From: Acanthochromis polyacanthus
Lineage: Eukaryota > Chordata > Actinopteri > Pomacentridae
Direction: 5' to 3'
Length of the DNA stretch: 64,000 bases
Assembly (NCBI RefSeq): GCF_021347895.1
Contig: NC_067127.1
Coordinates: 15,410,984 to 15,474,983, forward strand
How positions within the stretch are numbered: position 1 is the first letter of the stretch; each line of letters opens with the position of its first letter. The position numbers were made by a program, and so were the translations under genes. Under the pieces are notes generated by a model. The model worked only from the letters and a program-made list of their open reading frames with translations. It was not told the origin of the DNA and ran no database searches. Shown here piece after piece: positions 1 through 12,959 of this stretch.

Positions 1-948
1 TTTCAGTCAGAAACAACAAGCAGTTCACCAAACAAACTGCTTAAAAGCAAATGATGGAAACCACCGACAAAACTTGACTGGTGTAGAAGATAAGATCTAT
101 TAGATCCATCCCAGAGGAAATTATTTTGCCAGAGTGCAATAAACAATAACAAAAGCTAGTGGAAAATACACAATTACACAGAAGGTAGTAATAAAATAGA
201 AATAACAAATAAAGTAGAAAAGTTTCTAAAAGTGTTTGTGTGAAGTGTCACAGTGTGTCAAATGTCTTAATTGTGTAAAGTGACTGTATACTAATACTAA
301 AAACTAGAAAGATTAACAGAAAAAGAACTGAAGTAGAGAAAACAGATGCATTGCACCAATGTATTGCAGTTGAGTCTACTAGGAAATTCTCAACCAAACA
401 AAAGAGAGAGCACCATTTATTTTTTAATCAAAACCTTAGGATTCAAGCTGGTTGGAAACTAATCGAAGAATAACATTTTTTTGACCTGTCACAAAGTGAG
501 ATACACTGACTACGGTACACATTAAATAGCCCAGGAAGGGATACTTCTGGTCAGGAAATAAACATATACGGCAATTTAACACTGGTAGTAATAACGACAG
601 GTTGGCCAGAAGTACACTGCCCATTAAATCAACATCTGTTTTTATCCGTTTACATGACATCGACATAAACTTTGGAAAGCCCTAACACCCTATACAGAAG
701 CCCTGTAGTTTATAAATTGACAAGTATTTTTACTGACTTACAGGAAATGGGAAGGATGCTACAAAATAATGGCTTGACATCCTACATTTAACTTCTCCAG
801 TCATTTGTGCTGATCCAGAGGCTCACATGTGTAAAAAGATTTCTTATTTTACACAGAGTGACCAAAAGGCTTGGAGAAGGCACGTAGGTGTTCTGGAGAG
901 AGCTGGCAAGTATGTTTTCACAGTTTGCACCACAATACTTGTGCCCTT

Positions 949-1309
949 CTACCCACTATTATCAGCAGCATCCACAATGCTGCTCATCTTCCCTAACACT
1001 AACTCGTTTATCCGCTCCCTGGAATGCTGTGACATCAGTGGAGAGGGACGCAGCCAGAGCTGAACAATAAGACGATAGAGACCACAGGGTTCAAATGGAC
1101 CGGTCTCAACCCAAGGAGGACACAACACACCCCCCTGTGCCTTCAGCACCACTGCTGCACGTCGTGGACCCATTTCAGCAAGTTGAGGCTGTTTGACATT
1201 CAGCACCAACATCTTGAAAAGGAAATCAAAACCACTTAAAGCACTGAAGATATAGATGTTGGTACAATAAGCACACAGTCTGGCAGCAGCGCCAATGTCA
1301 TGGGAACGC
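949..1309 (-). other. Speculative terminal coding exon of an unidentified minus-strand gene
   Basis: On the minus strand a 3' splice site (cttttcag) opens a frame of about 119 codons that ends at a TGA at 949-951. The translation begins RSHDIGAAARLCAYCTN and is not repetitive, but I recognise no domain. The exon would start in phase 2, which fits a 41-nt putative first coding exon at 3688-3728 ending in AG. No other support is visible. It could equally be untranslated sequence with a chance open frame. Confidence 0.2.
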
Positions 1310-2329
1310 CTGAAAAGGTCAAGCACTGTGTATGTTTTTGAGTGCTGCAGTCAGTCTTCATTTTTATTATTATATGCAACGTTCATCTATAAATGTCGGG
1401 GAATGCAAATATAATATTCAAATATTCAAGCAAAACATCTAATGTGAAGCGTAGAGTATCACACAGATTTACCATACGTTTGGTACACAGCAAAACACTG
1501 TAAAAAAAAGTCAACAAAGCAAAAATGTAGCACTTTAATTTCCAGCTATTTTGTTTATTTATTATTTTTAAAATTCAAACGACCAGTGGCAATCAGATGT
1601 TATTGCTACGTTATTGGAAAATCAAATATAAAAGGCAATAAGCAAAAGCAGACCAGAGTGAGAGATAAAATCTGTTATAATGCAGTTCTGGAAAAGAAAA
1701 AGGAAAGATAAACTGAGAATGCAGCGACAGTGCAATAAAAGTCTGCTATCTTTTTGAAGCTCATATTTGATTAGAGTAGAGCCGAGTTGACATCTTCACA
1801 CAAAAATTGAGCAATCTGGACTGGATTACAAAACTGTTTACATTTTTGTGCTCTACCTGTGTCATAGTGTTTGCCTTGAGTTTGTTTTCTCGACAGCGTG
1901 TCTGCGTTTGAAGGTGCCCTGTGGGGTTTTCTTGTAAACAAAGTTATGTTTGCATCAGTATTTTTCACCAACACACACTGTGCGCTTCACTGAGATGACA
2001 CAAAATTGTTTACTACATTTGCTTTCTCAATGAACATTTACAAAGCAGTTTAGTATTTAAAATCAGGTTTTGGTTCCATCCATATTTGCTTGACCGTAGT
2101 GGATTTCTAGCACTGCCTTTTGTTGATTTTAAAGTACAGAAAACTCTTGCATTTGCAAATGTTTCCTCATCCTATAAAATTAGCTCTTGGTAACCCAAGC
2201 CAGTAACTGCTGCCGATTTCAGAATTTTCACCCACTCTTATCTGCACATCATTTCAAGTTCTGAGATATTCGTACAGCTTTAGATCACTCATCTACTGTG
2301 AAGGCCAGACTCCCTTCAGTTTTAGTTCC

Positions 2330-2480
2330 TTCACAATGATTCTGATTGCATGACATTTGCATCCAAAATCTGCTGATACTGTCTTCTCTATCTGTGAAAT
2401 CTGTGCAAAGCAGAATGTGTCCACCGGCATGATTAACAGTAGGTTGGATGCTGTTCCCATCAAATGATGTAATTTCCAAA
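2330..2480 (-). mobile_element. Degenerate Tc1-like transposase relic
   Basis: A short block resembles the 48.2-kb Tc1 copy in this window: both contain the string tgacatttgcatccaa, followed by a region matching the transposase segment just after the conserved HGGG motif. Only about 150 bp can be aligned by eye and no terminal repeats are seen. It is a fossil fragment with no coding potential. Confidence 0.4.
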
Positions 2481-3687
2481 AGCTCTCTCACGTCAGCTAA
2501 ACTTTCATGTTGCTTTTTTCTTAGTCCTATGGGGATTTTTTCTTTGTCTCTCTGCCTAGAAGACACACGGTTTAATTTTACGTACTGTTGCTCTTTCACA
2601 TCTTGTCTCGACTACCACAGTTCCTCTTAACTGTTGTTTCCTAATGACATTTCACACAATGGAATCTGGAAGCTGGAGCGGCTTTGAAATCTTTTCGCTT
2701 TCCCCTGCTTTGTAAGCAGCAATTAACTGATCCTCCTGATCAGTCATTTGGGTGTTACCACAAGGTTTAAAGAGTCTAAAAATCAAGCTCTGGGATTTGG
2801 CACACACAAGTGAGGACACCAATAGCATTCATTCATGCACACAAATGCTTCAAACAGAACAAGAATTTGTGTATGTGATTATAGAACCAAACTTGTGACC
2901 ACCAACAAGTACAACTTATCCAGAAGAACATAGATGAAACATTAAATGGCATATTAATAAATTGTACTCAAGGAATGCAAAATCATTTTTAAAACTGCTG
3001 AGATTCCTAATAAGCATCTGCTGGCTAAAGATGCAATAACTTTTTATTTTGAGTGACTACAATGGAAATCTGAAATTTAGATAGGATGACATATGAAATA
3101 TTAAATGAATTTGTTGATGTTTGCTACATGGTTGGTGTTTTTCAACATGACAAATCCCATTTTTAGCAGTTTCTATAATTATTCTACAAATAAATACAAA
3201 TTTCTACTACTTTAGCATAGCAGCAAACACTGCAGACAAAAAATTATTTACAGCCAATTCTATTCATATCATATGAAAGTGTCAAACAATTTCTACTGCA
3301 CCGTCACTGTGTGATTAAAGCATGACTCAGCCGCACACAAACACTGTGCCACCTTTTCCACCTGATGCTAGTTGCCATGGTACCACCACTCTGGCACACA
3401 TTCTCAAAATACAAATAAACATGAAGGGGATGAAGGCAGTGGGAGAGAAAAACCCGACGCGTCCATTTGTAACTCAGTCTACAGTGAGCAAGCCGTTTCC
3501 TGGAAGCAAAACAAAGCAGTTTGTCTAATTGTCCTGAAGAACACAAATATTTAATAAGACAAACCAGATCTGAAGACAACATCTAACAGCACACAGGAAA
3601 TGGAAAAAAGTCATACGATACGCAGCCTCTTTCAGCTCCAGGCAGACAGTCGCTTGCTCATTAGCTGCCAATATTACCGATACAAAC

Positions 3688-3728
3688 CTTTTTACTGTTA
3701 AATGCTCCTCCAGCTTCATGCTTGCCAT
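3688..3728 (-). other. Speculative 41-nt first coding exon (MASMKLEEHLTVKR)
   Basis: Minus-strand sequence shows an acceptor (taattctag) directly followed by ATGGCAAGCATG, and a donor AAAAG|gtttgt 41 nt later. The encoded start MASMKLEEHLTVK is plausible, and the exon phase fits the candidate exon at 949-1309. A start codon lying directly at the acceptor, the weak donor and the lack of a recognised product make this a hypothesis only. Confidence 0.2.
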
Positions 3729-6259
3729 CTAGAATTACACTCATGCACACTGTTGTGCGTTTAAATCTGTGGTGTTTTCAGTCTCTCTGTGATTGATTTC
3801 CCGACTAAAAAAAAGCAATTTAATAAAGGAGGGACACAAAATAGATAAGTTCAACAATACGTTACCTTTCATACACTATGTTATTTATGACTACTTGATT
3901 GTTTATATCAAACAGAAAACTATGACTAACAAGAAGATATAAGTAACCTACAAGAGTTTTACTACCACCATTTTTTTTTACTAAGATGTTCACATATTTC
4001 AGCAGAAAAAAAACAACTCATTGACAAATATTTACAAAAGCTAGTTCACCACTTAGATGCATGTTTTTCACAGCCGAGTAACAAGCAAAACTGGTGCACA
4101 AGATGAAATATGCGGATGTCATGTTTGTCATTCAGATCAAACTTCTACTAACAGTTTTTAAACGGTTGGCGATACACTTATCAGCAACGCAGCAATGAGG
4201 AACAAAGAATTTATGCACAACCTGTAAGGAAAAAGCCAAAAACACCGGGCTTATGTAGATGTTGCATTTCCACATGCAATAGTTCAATGCAATCAAACTG
4301 TACTAGCATGTCTGAATATTAACACTATGTGTAAACACTGCTCTGGACCCTTGTCTACCTTATGGAATTAAAAACCTGCCTTATATTTTGATGCATATTC
4401 TTCCTGCTTCAAAGCACTATCAAACCTAGCATGATTTCTCCAACCATGCTGATGGCAGATAATGCAGATTCGTACATGTTAGCCTTGTTTGTATTAGCCT
4501 GTAAATCATTGACAGCCGCTCGGTGCCAGAGCTTTGATTATCGTAGATTTTCATGATGTCAGAGTACGGTTTCATAATCATGTCAAAGCATTACATAATA
4601 TTTAGACAAAACTGTTGAAAAAATGTAAAATAAAAGAGAATAAAATCAAATGAAATCTTCTCCCTTGCTGAGAACGGAGTATGAACTGATTGACACACAG
4701 GAAAATGAACACGTGCGCCTATTGCATTGATTTATTGTTTTAGTGGTTTATGAAATAACAACACTACATGTGCCCACGTGGTGCCCGGCTCGTGAATGTG
4801 AGGTGTAGCATTAGGTGAAGGATATCCATTTCAGCGTCATTATTAATTTAGGCTTGGGCCACTTGATGCAATATTCAGGTGCCACTTTGCATTCAGCTTG
4901 AGATGCAGTTTTTATCATTGTTTCTTGCATTTAAAGATTGCAATGACTGCTGAAAAAACATTTAATCAAATCAAAAATGGTTAATATTCAGCACGGTAAA
5001 CCAGAAAAATGTTAAATCCCAACGAAAAAGTAGCTAGTAAGGCATTTAGTAAAGAGTCAGGCTACTGGGCCTCTTTGTTTTTCAGTCTCTGTGAAGTCAT
5101 TATCAGCAGAAGTATGTCAGGCTGACATTTTTCTTGTTGGAAGTTTGTTTTTATCAATGTTTCTAACATGTCGCCATGGCACAGTTTGGTCTGCAACTAA
5201 CAAATACTTCTTATTGTAAATCTATTAATCAGTATTTTCAATAAATTAAAATAGTCTGGTCTATATTGTGTTGTGCCCAAAGACTTTCATGTTGCCATCA
5301 CAGAGGAGGGCAGAAACTTCCAAATTCATGAAGCAAGAATCTGAGAATTTCTTTTTATTTTCTCTTTAAAAAATACTTGAACTAATGAGTCTATATTTAA
5401 AATATCTGGTGATAAATAGAACAGTTGACAATTAATCGATGACCCGGTTAATCGTTGGAGCTCTCAACACAAAGTGACTCACCCAATCTATGTTTATCCC
5501 TTTACAGGCTATGCACAGGGAAAGACTTAGGGCATTAACTATCACAGACAAGCTGTCACTAGTCATCAGTCCACAACAAAGCCCGTATCAGTTTATCCTG
5601 TTGGTGTAAAACAAAAAAACCCTCAATGCAACAATGGTCATCACGTCAGATATCTGGGGAATTCTAGGAATTGCTGATCTTCCGCTGGTTATCTAACTGC
5701 ATGTCAAAAATACTGCCCTCAAACCTACAGCTAAACGATCAGATTTTAAACTCTAGCTGCATTGTCCCATATCTCCCTCTTGTAACCTCACTTCCATGTA
5801 CGAGCAGCCTCCCAGCAGCCATGCAATAAGGAGTTTTCCACATAATCTGAAGAACATTCTCGCTATTGATCGATCTGATCACGAGAAGGAAAACATGATC
5901 AGCTGCAGCAAAACAAATATCCAAGCGCCGAGGAGGAGGCGAGCATAGTCTTTGGGCAAATAAGAAAACAATCGCGGTTATTTTTTTTTTTAAACCAAAT
6001 TGAAAACACCACTATCAAACAGTAGAATTTTGCTTAATAACTTCCAATAATTATGGAAACAACTCGTTCACATTACAGCTGACCTCACTGTTGCTGGATC
6101 GGCTAGCTTAACGCTAATGGGATGTGTTTATTGTTCCGACAGCATCCATTAAGTTCACCAGAGAAGTAGCTAGCGGTGAACTGTCACCACTGTATAAGAC
6201 AACTTAACAAATTAGTCAGGAAGCAGCAATAAATACAGAGCTACATGACAAAAACTTAC

Positions 6260-6590
6260 CTTTGTATGATACGCAGCAGGGGAACAAATTGTCACAATCT
6301 GCTAATGTGAGCTAGCAGTCCAGTGTAACCGGGACGTTAGCCAAGTTAGCCCGTCGGCGGAGCAAATAACAGGTGGAGGCTATCTGACCACAGTTAATTT
6401 AAAACTTCACGCTAATAACACTGAGGCTAACCAGATGGAGCGAGTTAGTCGAAGCGTCTAACTAGCTGTTAGTACTGACAGCCGACTGTGAGCTGCTACG
6501 GTCGTGTGTGTCAGCCGGTTGAACAACTCTATCGCGAGCCAAACCAGTCCAACGGGAGGCGAAGTCAGTCCGGTTTAGAGCGTCACGTGT
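6260..6590 (-). other. Probable 5' untranslated exon and promoter region of a minus-strand gene
   Basis: At the left edge the minus strand reads CATACAAAG|gtaagttttt, an excellent donor site. The sequence to its right is locally richer in CpG than the AT-rich surroundings, as expected of a broad vertebrate promoter and first exon. No convincing coding frame starts inside it, so it would be untranslated. Transcription would run leftwards, divergent from mrpl14, whose own 5' end lies about 2 kb to the right. The right boundary is an estimate and the product is unknown. Confidence 0.45.
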
Positions 6591-6619
6591 CCAGAAGTAG
6601 ATCAAGTAGAGAGGACACA

Positions 6620-8758
6620 TCGACGTGCGACATCTTTATAGAGCCTTCCAACGAGATCAGCTCTGTTAATATATAATTGAGGGACTTTTGAAATCCATGG
6701 GATACATCTTGAATCAAGTCTTTAGAAATTCCATAATTGTTTATTATGGAAGCAATCACTTGTTTATGAAAAATGACTAGACATCACTAAAATGTCACAA
6801 CCACCTTGTAATTAGCTAAACAATAATAAAATGAGCTCATTCCAAAATTGTTTTGATCGTGCTGATTTTATTAAGTTGAGATAATCATGTCAGATACGTC
6901 TTTTTTGGCAATATATCAGATTCCATATGGAAAATAACAAATTGTACCTGTGTCCAAGAAATGACTTTCAGCTAAGTCACCCATTACAAACACACCTCTT
7001 AAGGAAGTGTGTTAATTCCAAATCACATTACCTGCTCTACATGATTCAGTTCCTCCTGAAGAAAAGACTGGCAAGAGAGTGCATGAGTCAAATGTGGATT
7101 TATCACATGTCAACAGGTTTACAACAATATCTTTGTAAATAATTTCCAATTTAAATTTGATTCAACTGTATATATAATATTGAGAATCTTTCTCTAAAAA
7201 TGCCATGTGGTGTTTGGTTATAAGCAGCCATGTTGATTTATAGGCCTGAAAACAGCAAAAATGTCAACTATGATACAAAAAGTCCCGCAATTATATATTG
7301 ACTTCAAGATCAGTTTAATTTATTATGATTTACTGGCATGAACATCAATTTTACAATCTTGGGAATGAGACTTAGTGTCTCAATGAGACTACCTGTTTGA
7401 ATAAAGGCTAAATAAATAAAAATTTGTGTATGCAAAAATAAATAAAACAATACAATTTATTAAGTGGAATACAGAAATTCAATAAGAGAACAAAAAGTCA
7501 GTCTCCTATTACAGTCTGTTGTTTTACATAGTCTATTTCTGTGAGGTTTGGGGTCAGTGTTTAAAACATTTCTAATTTATATTATTGTATTTGTCACATT
7601 TTGAGATGACGTGAATTTCTGTTTCTACTTCTCTACTTCTGTATTTGGTCAGAATTGGTCTTTGTTTAGTATTTCTGACTGTAAACTGATTCTACCAGTT
7701 TATATTCATAGTTTATGTGGAGTTTTGGTTTCGTTCCTCCAGTGTTCCAGATAAGCATCTTTTGTTACTGTAATAATCTGAGTGAACCTTATTGGTGGTT
7801 GGAGTGCAACGCTAGTCTGAGGCTTATCAGGCTTGGGTGTTATCTCATAAGTAAGTCTGTAACTGACTGAAGGGACTTTTGGGAGATTTCAGCTCTTGAG
7901 TTTGTAAACCTGAAATCTCAGTGTGTCTTGGAGGCATGATTTGAAATGCATTACAGTTGTATGTGTTCTTTTAATAAATTTAAGAATCAATGGCGAATTC
8001 TGCCCTGCATTCATTGGTTGTTGTTTTTTTTCTGGATGTTTTAATATGGACTTGGAGAGTTCTTCATGCAGGATCTCTCTGGAATCTAATTTAGTCCTGG
8101 TAACGAACTGGACCCCAAACTTCACCATCACAGAGGACAGTTGGTCGGATTACACAGTCAAATAATTCAATACTAATTCCATTTTCTGTTGTCTACTTTG
8201 TATTTTCTTCTAATTGCGCCACAGGCTTTCAGTTTCATGTAGCTTCTATGCTGTTTTATGTCTATGTTCCTTCCCAGCGCGTCTCTATGACGTACAGCAA
8301 CGCTAACAAACAAGCTAACAAGCAAGCTAACGGAGGCGGTACGCTATTTTAGGTTTCTTTTGAGTACTCTTATCTGTAAGAGTATACATTTTTGACTTTC
8401 AGCCAAAAAATATAGCTTAAAAGCGAAGCCTGTTTTTACAGCAAGAAATGTGTGTTTCTTATAAATTAATGGCTATTATTTCCATCAGCTAGTTCAGCTA
8501 CGGCTGCCAGTCGCGCCTTAATGACGCAACACTTTTGACATTGGCATGGAGAATGATAGAAGGGTAACATTACCAAGTTATACATTTGAACTTAATTTTG
8601 ACCTATTGTAATATAAGTGTCCTTGTGTTTTGTTATTATGTTAAACCAAGAAGGATTCTGCTTCATTGTTAGCACTTGTCGGCCATCGTGTGATTATTAG
8701 CTATGGCTAATGCTTTAGCATATTAGCTGCTAACCACTGATATCATTTCTCTTTCCAG
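6620..8758. other. Spacer between the divergent minus-strand gene and mrpl14
   Basis: AT-rich sequence with no supportable coding exon. The part around 8,250-8,360 is again less AT-rich, with several GCTAAC-like repeats, and is the likely place for an untranslated mrpl14 first exon, because an acceptor (tctctttccag) lies at 8,758 just before the mrpl14 start codon. I cannot fix that exon's donor. Confidence 0.35.
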
Positions 8759-8781
8759 CTGACACAGTTTTTGCTGTAGTT

Positions 8782-11700
8782 ATGGCTCTTCCCCGGCTTT
8801 CAAGGTCCTTTACTGGGCTCCTCGTTGAGACCTCGTACTTAATTCATCAGAGAACTTTTAGGTAAGAGATTTTTGAGACCAATAAAGCGAAGGCTTTGCA
8901 GCTAACACGTTTAGTCCGTGTCGTTTGATTAATTTGACAAATATATGTGATTAAAACAACACTTGTAACCATGTAGTAGCACAACATTAGTCTGACAGAA
9001 ACGGGTTTCTGTTTATTGTAACTTCAAATGGAAGTTTGACGCTATAAGACAATAACTTCTGTGTCTGGAGTGAATCCATATAATGCTGTTTACATGTGCT
9101 CCAGAGGGAAAGTGTACGCGGTCACTTTAAATCTTAGTTTAAGAACTGGATGTACCAGCCTGATTTCGTTGCATCACAGCTGGTTTTGAAACCTATCGTG
9201 GCAAGTACACAGTACATGTCTGCAGGCTAAAGTCAGCTCCAACAGACAGCGTTAAATTGAAGACCTCTGTAGTCATCAGTAATCGCATCATGTCAGGTCA
9301 TGGGCATTTATAGAGCACATTTAAAGACACAGATGCCTCTGTGACCTTCTCATTCAATGATTTTTCTTTATTTTTACTACTTTCTACGATTTGGTACATA
9401 CTGAAGACATCAAAATTATGAAGCCTGATATATGGAATTATGTAGCAAACAAACAATTGTGAAATACCTCTAAATATATTTTAGATTCCTCAAAGTAGCC
9501 GTTCTTTGCTTTGATGACAGCTTTGGAAACCCTTGGCCTTCTCTCTATGAGCTTCATGTGGTAGTCACCTGAAATGGTTTTCACTTCGCAGGTGTGACTT
9601 GTCAAGGTTAATTTGTGGAATTTCTTGCCTTCTTAATGGGATTGGGATCATCATTTGTGTTGTGCAGAAGTTGGTTGGTACACAGTTGACAGCAAGAACC
9701 AATCAGCTAAATAAAGAGAAATGTCAGTCCATCATTACTTTAAGAACTGTAGGTCAATCAGTGCAAAAAGTTGCATAAACTTTGAATGTTATCCCAAATG
9801 CAGTCGCAAAAACCATCAAGTGCTCACATGAGGACTGCCCAAGAAAGGAAGACCAGAAGTCGCATCTGCTGCTGAGGATAAGTTCATCTGAGTCACCAGC
9901 CTCAGAAATCACATCGTTAACAGCACCTCAGATTAGAGCCCAGATAAACGCCACACAGAGTTCTAGTAGCAGACACATCTCTACATCAACTGTTCAGAGC
10001 AGACTGTGCCAGTCAGGCCTTTATGGTCAAATAGCTGCTAAGAAACCACTACGAAGGAAAAGCAACAAGTAGGAGAGATTTGTTTGGGACAAGTAACACA
10101 AGGAATAGACAATAGACCAGTGGAAATCTGTGCTGTGGTCTGATGAGTCCAAATTTGAGATCTTTGGTTCCACCTGCCGTGTCTTTGTGCGACGCAGAAA
10201 AGATGAATGGATGGTCTCAACTGTACATACAAGGTTCCCACTGTGAAGCATGGTGGAGGAGGTGTGATGGTGTGGGGGTGCTTTGCTGGTGACACTGTTG
10301 GAGATTTATTCAATATTAAAGGCACACTGGACCAGCATGGCTACCACAGTATCCTGTAGCCATGTGCCATCCATTCTGGTTTGCGTTTAGTTGAACCATC
10401 ATTTATTTTTCATCAGGACAATGACAGCATCTCTGAAAACTCCTTGAAGACTATTAGAAAACCATTTCAGGTGACTACCTCATGAAGCTCATTGATAGAA
10501 TGCCAAGGGTTTGCAAAGCAGTAATCAAAGGGTGGCTATTTTGAAGAATCCATCCATCCATCCATTCACCATACACCGCTTTATCCTTATTTTGAAGAAT
10601 CTAAAATGCAAAACATGTTTTGACTTATTTCACACATCTTTTACTACATCATTCCATGTGTGTTCATTCAGAGTTTTGAAGCCTTCAATGAAAATCTACA
10701 ATGTAAATAGCCATGAAAATAAAGAAAAAACATTTAATGAGAAGGTATGTCCAAACTTTTGACTGGTAGTGTGTATATATAATCAAATAATATAAATATT
10801 GAGACTAATACCTTATATTGTTGTTTATGGTGTGAATTTAACTGAATAATTTAAACATTAAGGATTAAAATCAACAGAAATTATACAAAATACAACTTAA
10901 TCTGACTAATAAACGGGTTACGCGTTAATTATGGGGCTCAACCCAGCAGTTTTGAATATCAAGGCTAAGACTCAGTAGTGTTATTTATAATGGAGATAAA
11001 CCAGAAATATGCACGAAAACCCAACAAATCCAATCATTCACCATGAAATGGATGATGTAAATGTTACAAAAATGATAGGAATGAAGATTTGCGATTTATT
11101 TTTTAATTGAAAGGAAATTATTTACATAAGTATTATTTTATATCTATCCATGTGATGTCACCATAGATTCTAGTATACAGTCTTTGTCTTGTTTTATGTT
11201 GCCTCTGGTCTCAGGATATGGCAGGAGGAGTCCTTTAAAAATGGATGGAGATTAGATTTGAAATTGTACTGAAGCCACATTAATTTAATTTGCCACTACA
11301 GCAGCAGTTGGATGTCTGTCTCTGCCTCGTTGTCATGTAATTTGACTTGATTAACTGATATAGTACCGTTTGTGTGTAGAAGAGCCTTAAATGACCCCAA
11401 GGTCTTATCTTTATTCACTGCATAAGTATTTTTTTCCAGTATGCTGAAGGTGACAGATTTCCTCTTTGTCTTGTCAGTGTATCCCCTGTTGCAGCAGCCA
11501 TTCAAAAATTGACCAGAGTGCGTGTAGTGGACAACAGCTCTCTTGGAAATACACCATACCATCGTTCACCAAGAGTCATCCACGTCTACACCAAGAATGG
11601 CGTTGGAAAAGTTGGCGACAAGGTGTTGCTTGCCATCAAAGGACAGAAGAAGAAAGCGCTAATCGTTGGACACAAAATGCCTGGAGAATGCATGACTCCA

Positions 11701-11844
11701 CGCTTTGATTCAAACAACGTCGTCCTAATCGAGGACAATGGTAATCCTACAGGAACAAGGATTAAAGTCCCTATACCCGCACAGCTACGCAAAATGGAGG
11801 GAGATTACTCCAAAGTGTTGGCAATTGCTAGTTCATTTGTTTAA
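8782..11844 (+). CDS. mrpl14: Mitochondrial large ribosomal subunit protein uL14m
   Basis: Two coding exons, 8782-8861 and 11478-11844, join in frame (AG|T) to give 148 residues, close to the family's usual ~145. The first exon encodes a basic, Arg- and Ser-containing N-terminus typical of a mitochondrial targeting peptide ([14 protein letters not shown]). The second carries the whole L14/uL14 fold: [10 protein letters not shown], then [20 protein letters not shown], a basic [10 protein letters not shown] segment and the C-terminal PIPAQLRK. uL14 binds 23S-like rRNA at the subunit interface of the mitoribosome. The start is the first ATG after a good acceptor at 8,758, so an untranslated upstream exon is likely. 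The 2.6-kb intron holds a Tc1-like element. The gene converges on the calpain gene to its right. Confidence 0.93.
9343..10775 (+). mobile_element. Degenerate Tc1-like transposon in the mrpl14 intron
   Basis: Long imperfect inverted ends are visible. The left end has tttctttatttttacta followed by a segment containing gatgacagctttgg, and the right end has its complement, finishing near cttttgactggtagtgt. Between them lies a plus-strand transposase broken by stops and gaps. Recognisable pieces are [20 protein letters not shown] followed by [10 protein letters not shown], and a relic of the second catalytic Asp region (FHQDNDS). The part after that is mostly deleted. This matches the salmonid/teleost Tc1 family that carries internal and terminal repeats. 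It is a dead copy. Confidence 0.75.
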
Positions 11845-11963
11845 CTGTGTGAAGTATGTGAACATTGTGTGCGTGTTTATGTTGTCTTCAGTAAATTTAA
11901 ATGAAACACACATCATGTTGCAGTTGTTGACTCTTGTTTTGTGCTGTTTCTTAATATGTGAAC

Positions 11964-11969
11964 AGTAAA
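11964..11969 (+). terminator. mrpl14: Likely mrpl14 polyadenylation signal (AGTAAA variant)
   Basis: An AGTAAA hexamer lies 120 bp after the mrpl14 stop codon. No canonical AATAAA is closer. Cleavage would fall near 11,985. Confidence 0.4.
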
Positions 11970-12111
11970 AGAGGCAATGTGTCTGGCATTTTACAGAGGC
12001 TTCTTTATGTTTACAATGAATATAACCTTCACCTTAAATGCATAGGAGTGTCTGGGGGCAAATGTGGCCTTCATTGCTATGAACAAACAAGCATGAACTT
12101 TGAGGGAAATA

Positions 12112-12117
12112 TTTATT
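12112..12117 (-). terminator. Likely polyadenylation signal of the capn1/11-like gene
   Basis: AATAAA on the minus strand about 0.85 kb past the calpain stop codon. It would place the calpain 3' end near 12,095, only about 100 bp from the presumed mrpl14 3' end. Confidence 0.5.
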
Positions 12118-12959
12118 GAAGGCACAAAATACATTCACAACACAAAACACATGACTGGCACATTAGTATTAGCTGTTTATAGCATGGTGTCAAGTATAAG
12201 GCATTCAGTATCAAGTGATTCCTGTGGTAGTCACTAATTGTTATTAATGTGAGGCAACTTCACAAGCAGCTTCTTAAAACTAAAATCCCAGTGCAAAGTT
12301 TATTTTTAAAAAAACAGCTGCTAAAGAATTTAATTGAAATATTTAACACGTCTGTATAAAATGCCAAAAAGTCCCTTCATTGACATCAAACCGGGTCTGT
12401 ACTGCCACCTACAGGTGTAAAAATGAAACTAGCATTGAACACTGAGACAAACGCTTCCCTATTTCTGCTCTACAATTGCAAAACATGAGCACAGATTAAG
12501 AGAAAAACTATAAGACTTAGAAAAATACAAACAGATTTAATACCTCAAACAGCTTTTAGTGAGATTTCAGAATGACAGTGAAATGACTGTTAATCAGCTG
12601 ACATACAGATACAGAGAGCAAAATATAAAATCAACTTGCAATGCAGGCTACAGTTAGTGTTTTTTGTCATGCACAGAGCCATGCTGTTTCTACAGTGATG
12701 ACAGATTTATGTGGCACAGCGACTGCTTCATACTACAAGTTTGCATAGTTTCTAAAATATAACTGGGACACACATGGCGTTGTTGAACTTTGGTTTCCTA
12801 TCATATAACTCGTTCCCTACGATTATTTACGCTGAGGTGGGATGTGTAAAAGGATCGACAGGTTACTAAGGCTGAGGGGTGCGCAGAGCTTCAGGTTCGT
12901 GGCCGTCTGCAAGAGCTTTATCTTCATTTGATTCCCTCCAGCAGTGACGATGGTCCTCT

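Larger units (their letters stand above)
1..3687. other. Low-information stretch left of the first recognisable gene
   Basis: This AT-rich stretch holds no exon that I can assign to a known protein. Open frames on both strands are short and unlike any family I know. It probably contains introns and 3' untranslated sequence of the minus-strand transcription unit whose 5' exon lies near 6.26 kb, because no other gene start is visible. A degenerate Tc1-like piece lies at about 2,330-2,480 and a speculative coding exon at 949-1309; both are listed separately. Confidence 0.4.

Noticed and set aside
949..1326. The same 125-codon frame taken as a single-exon gene
   Set aside because: Its Met lies on the intron side of a good acceptor, so a stand-alone gene is unlikely; kept only as a speculative exon.
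9782..10072. A 96-codon frame in the mrpl14 intron as a host gene
   Set aside because: It is the N-terminal part of a Tc1-family transposase within a degenerate element.
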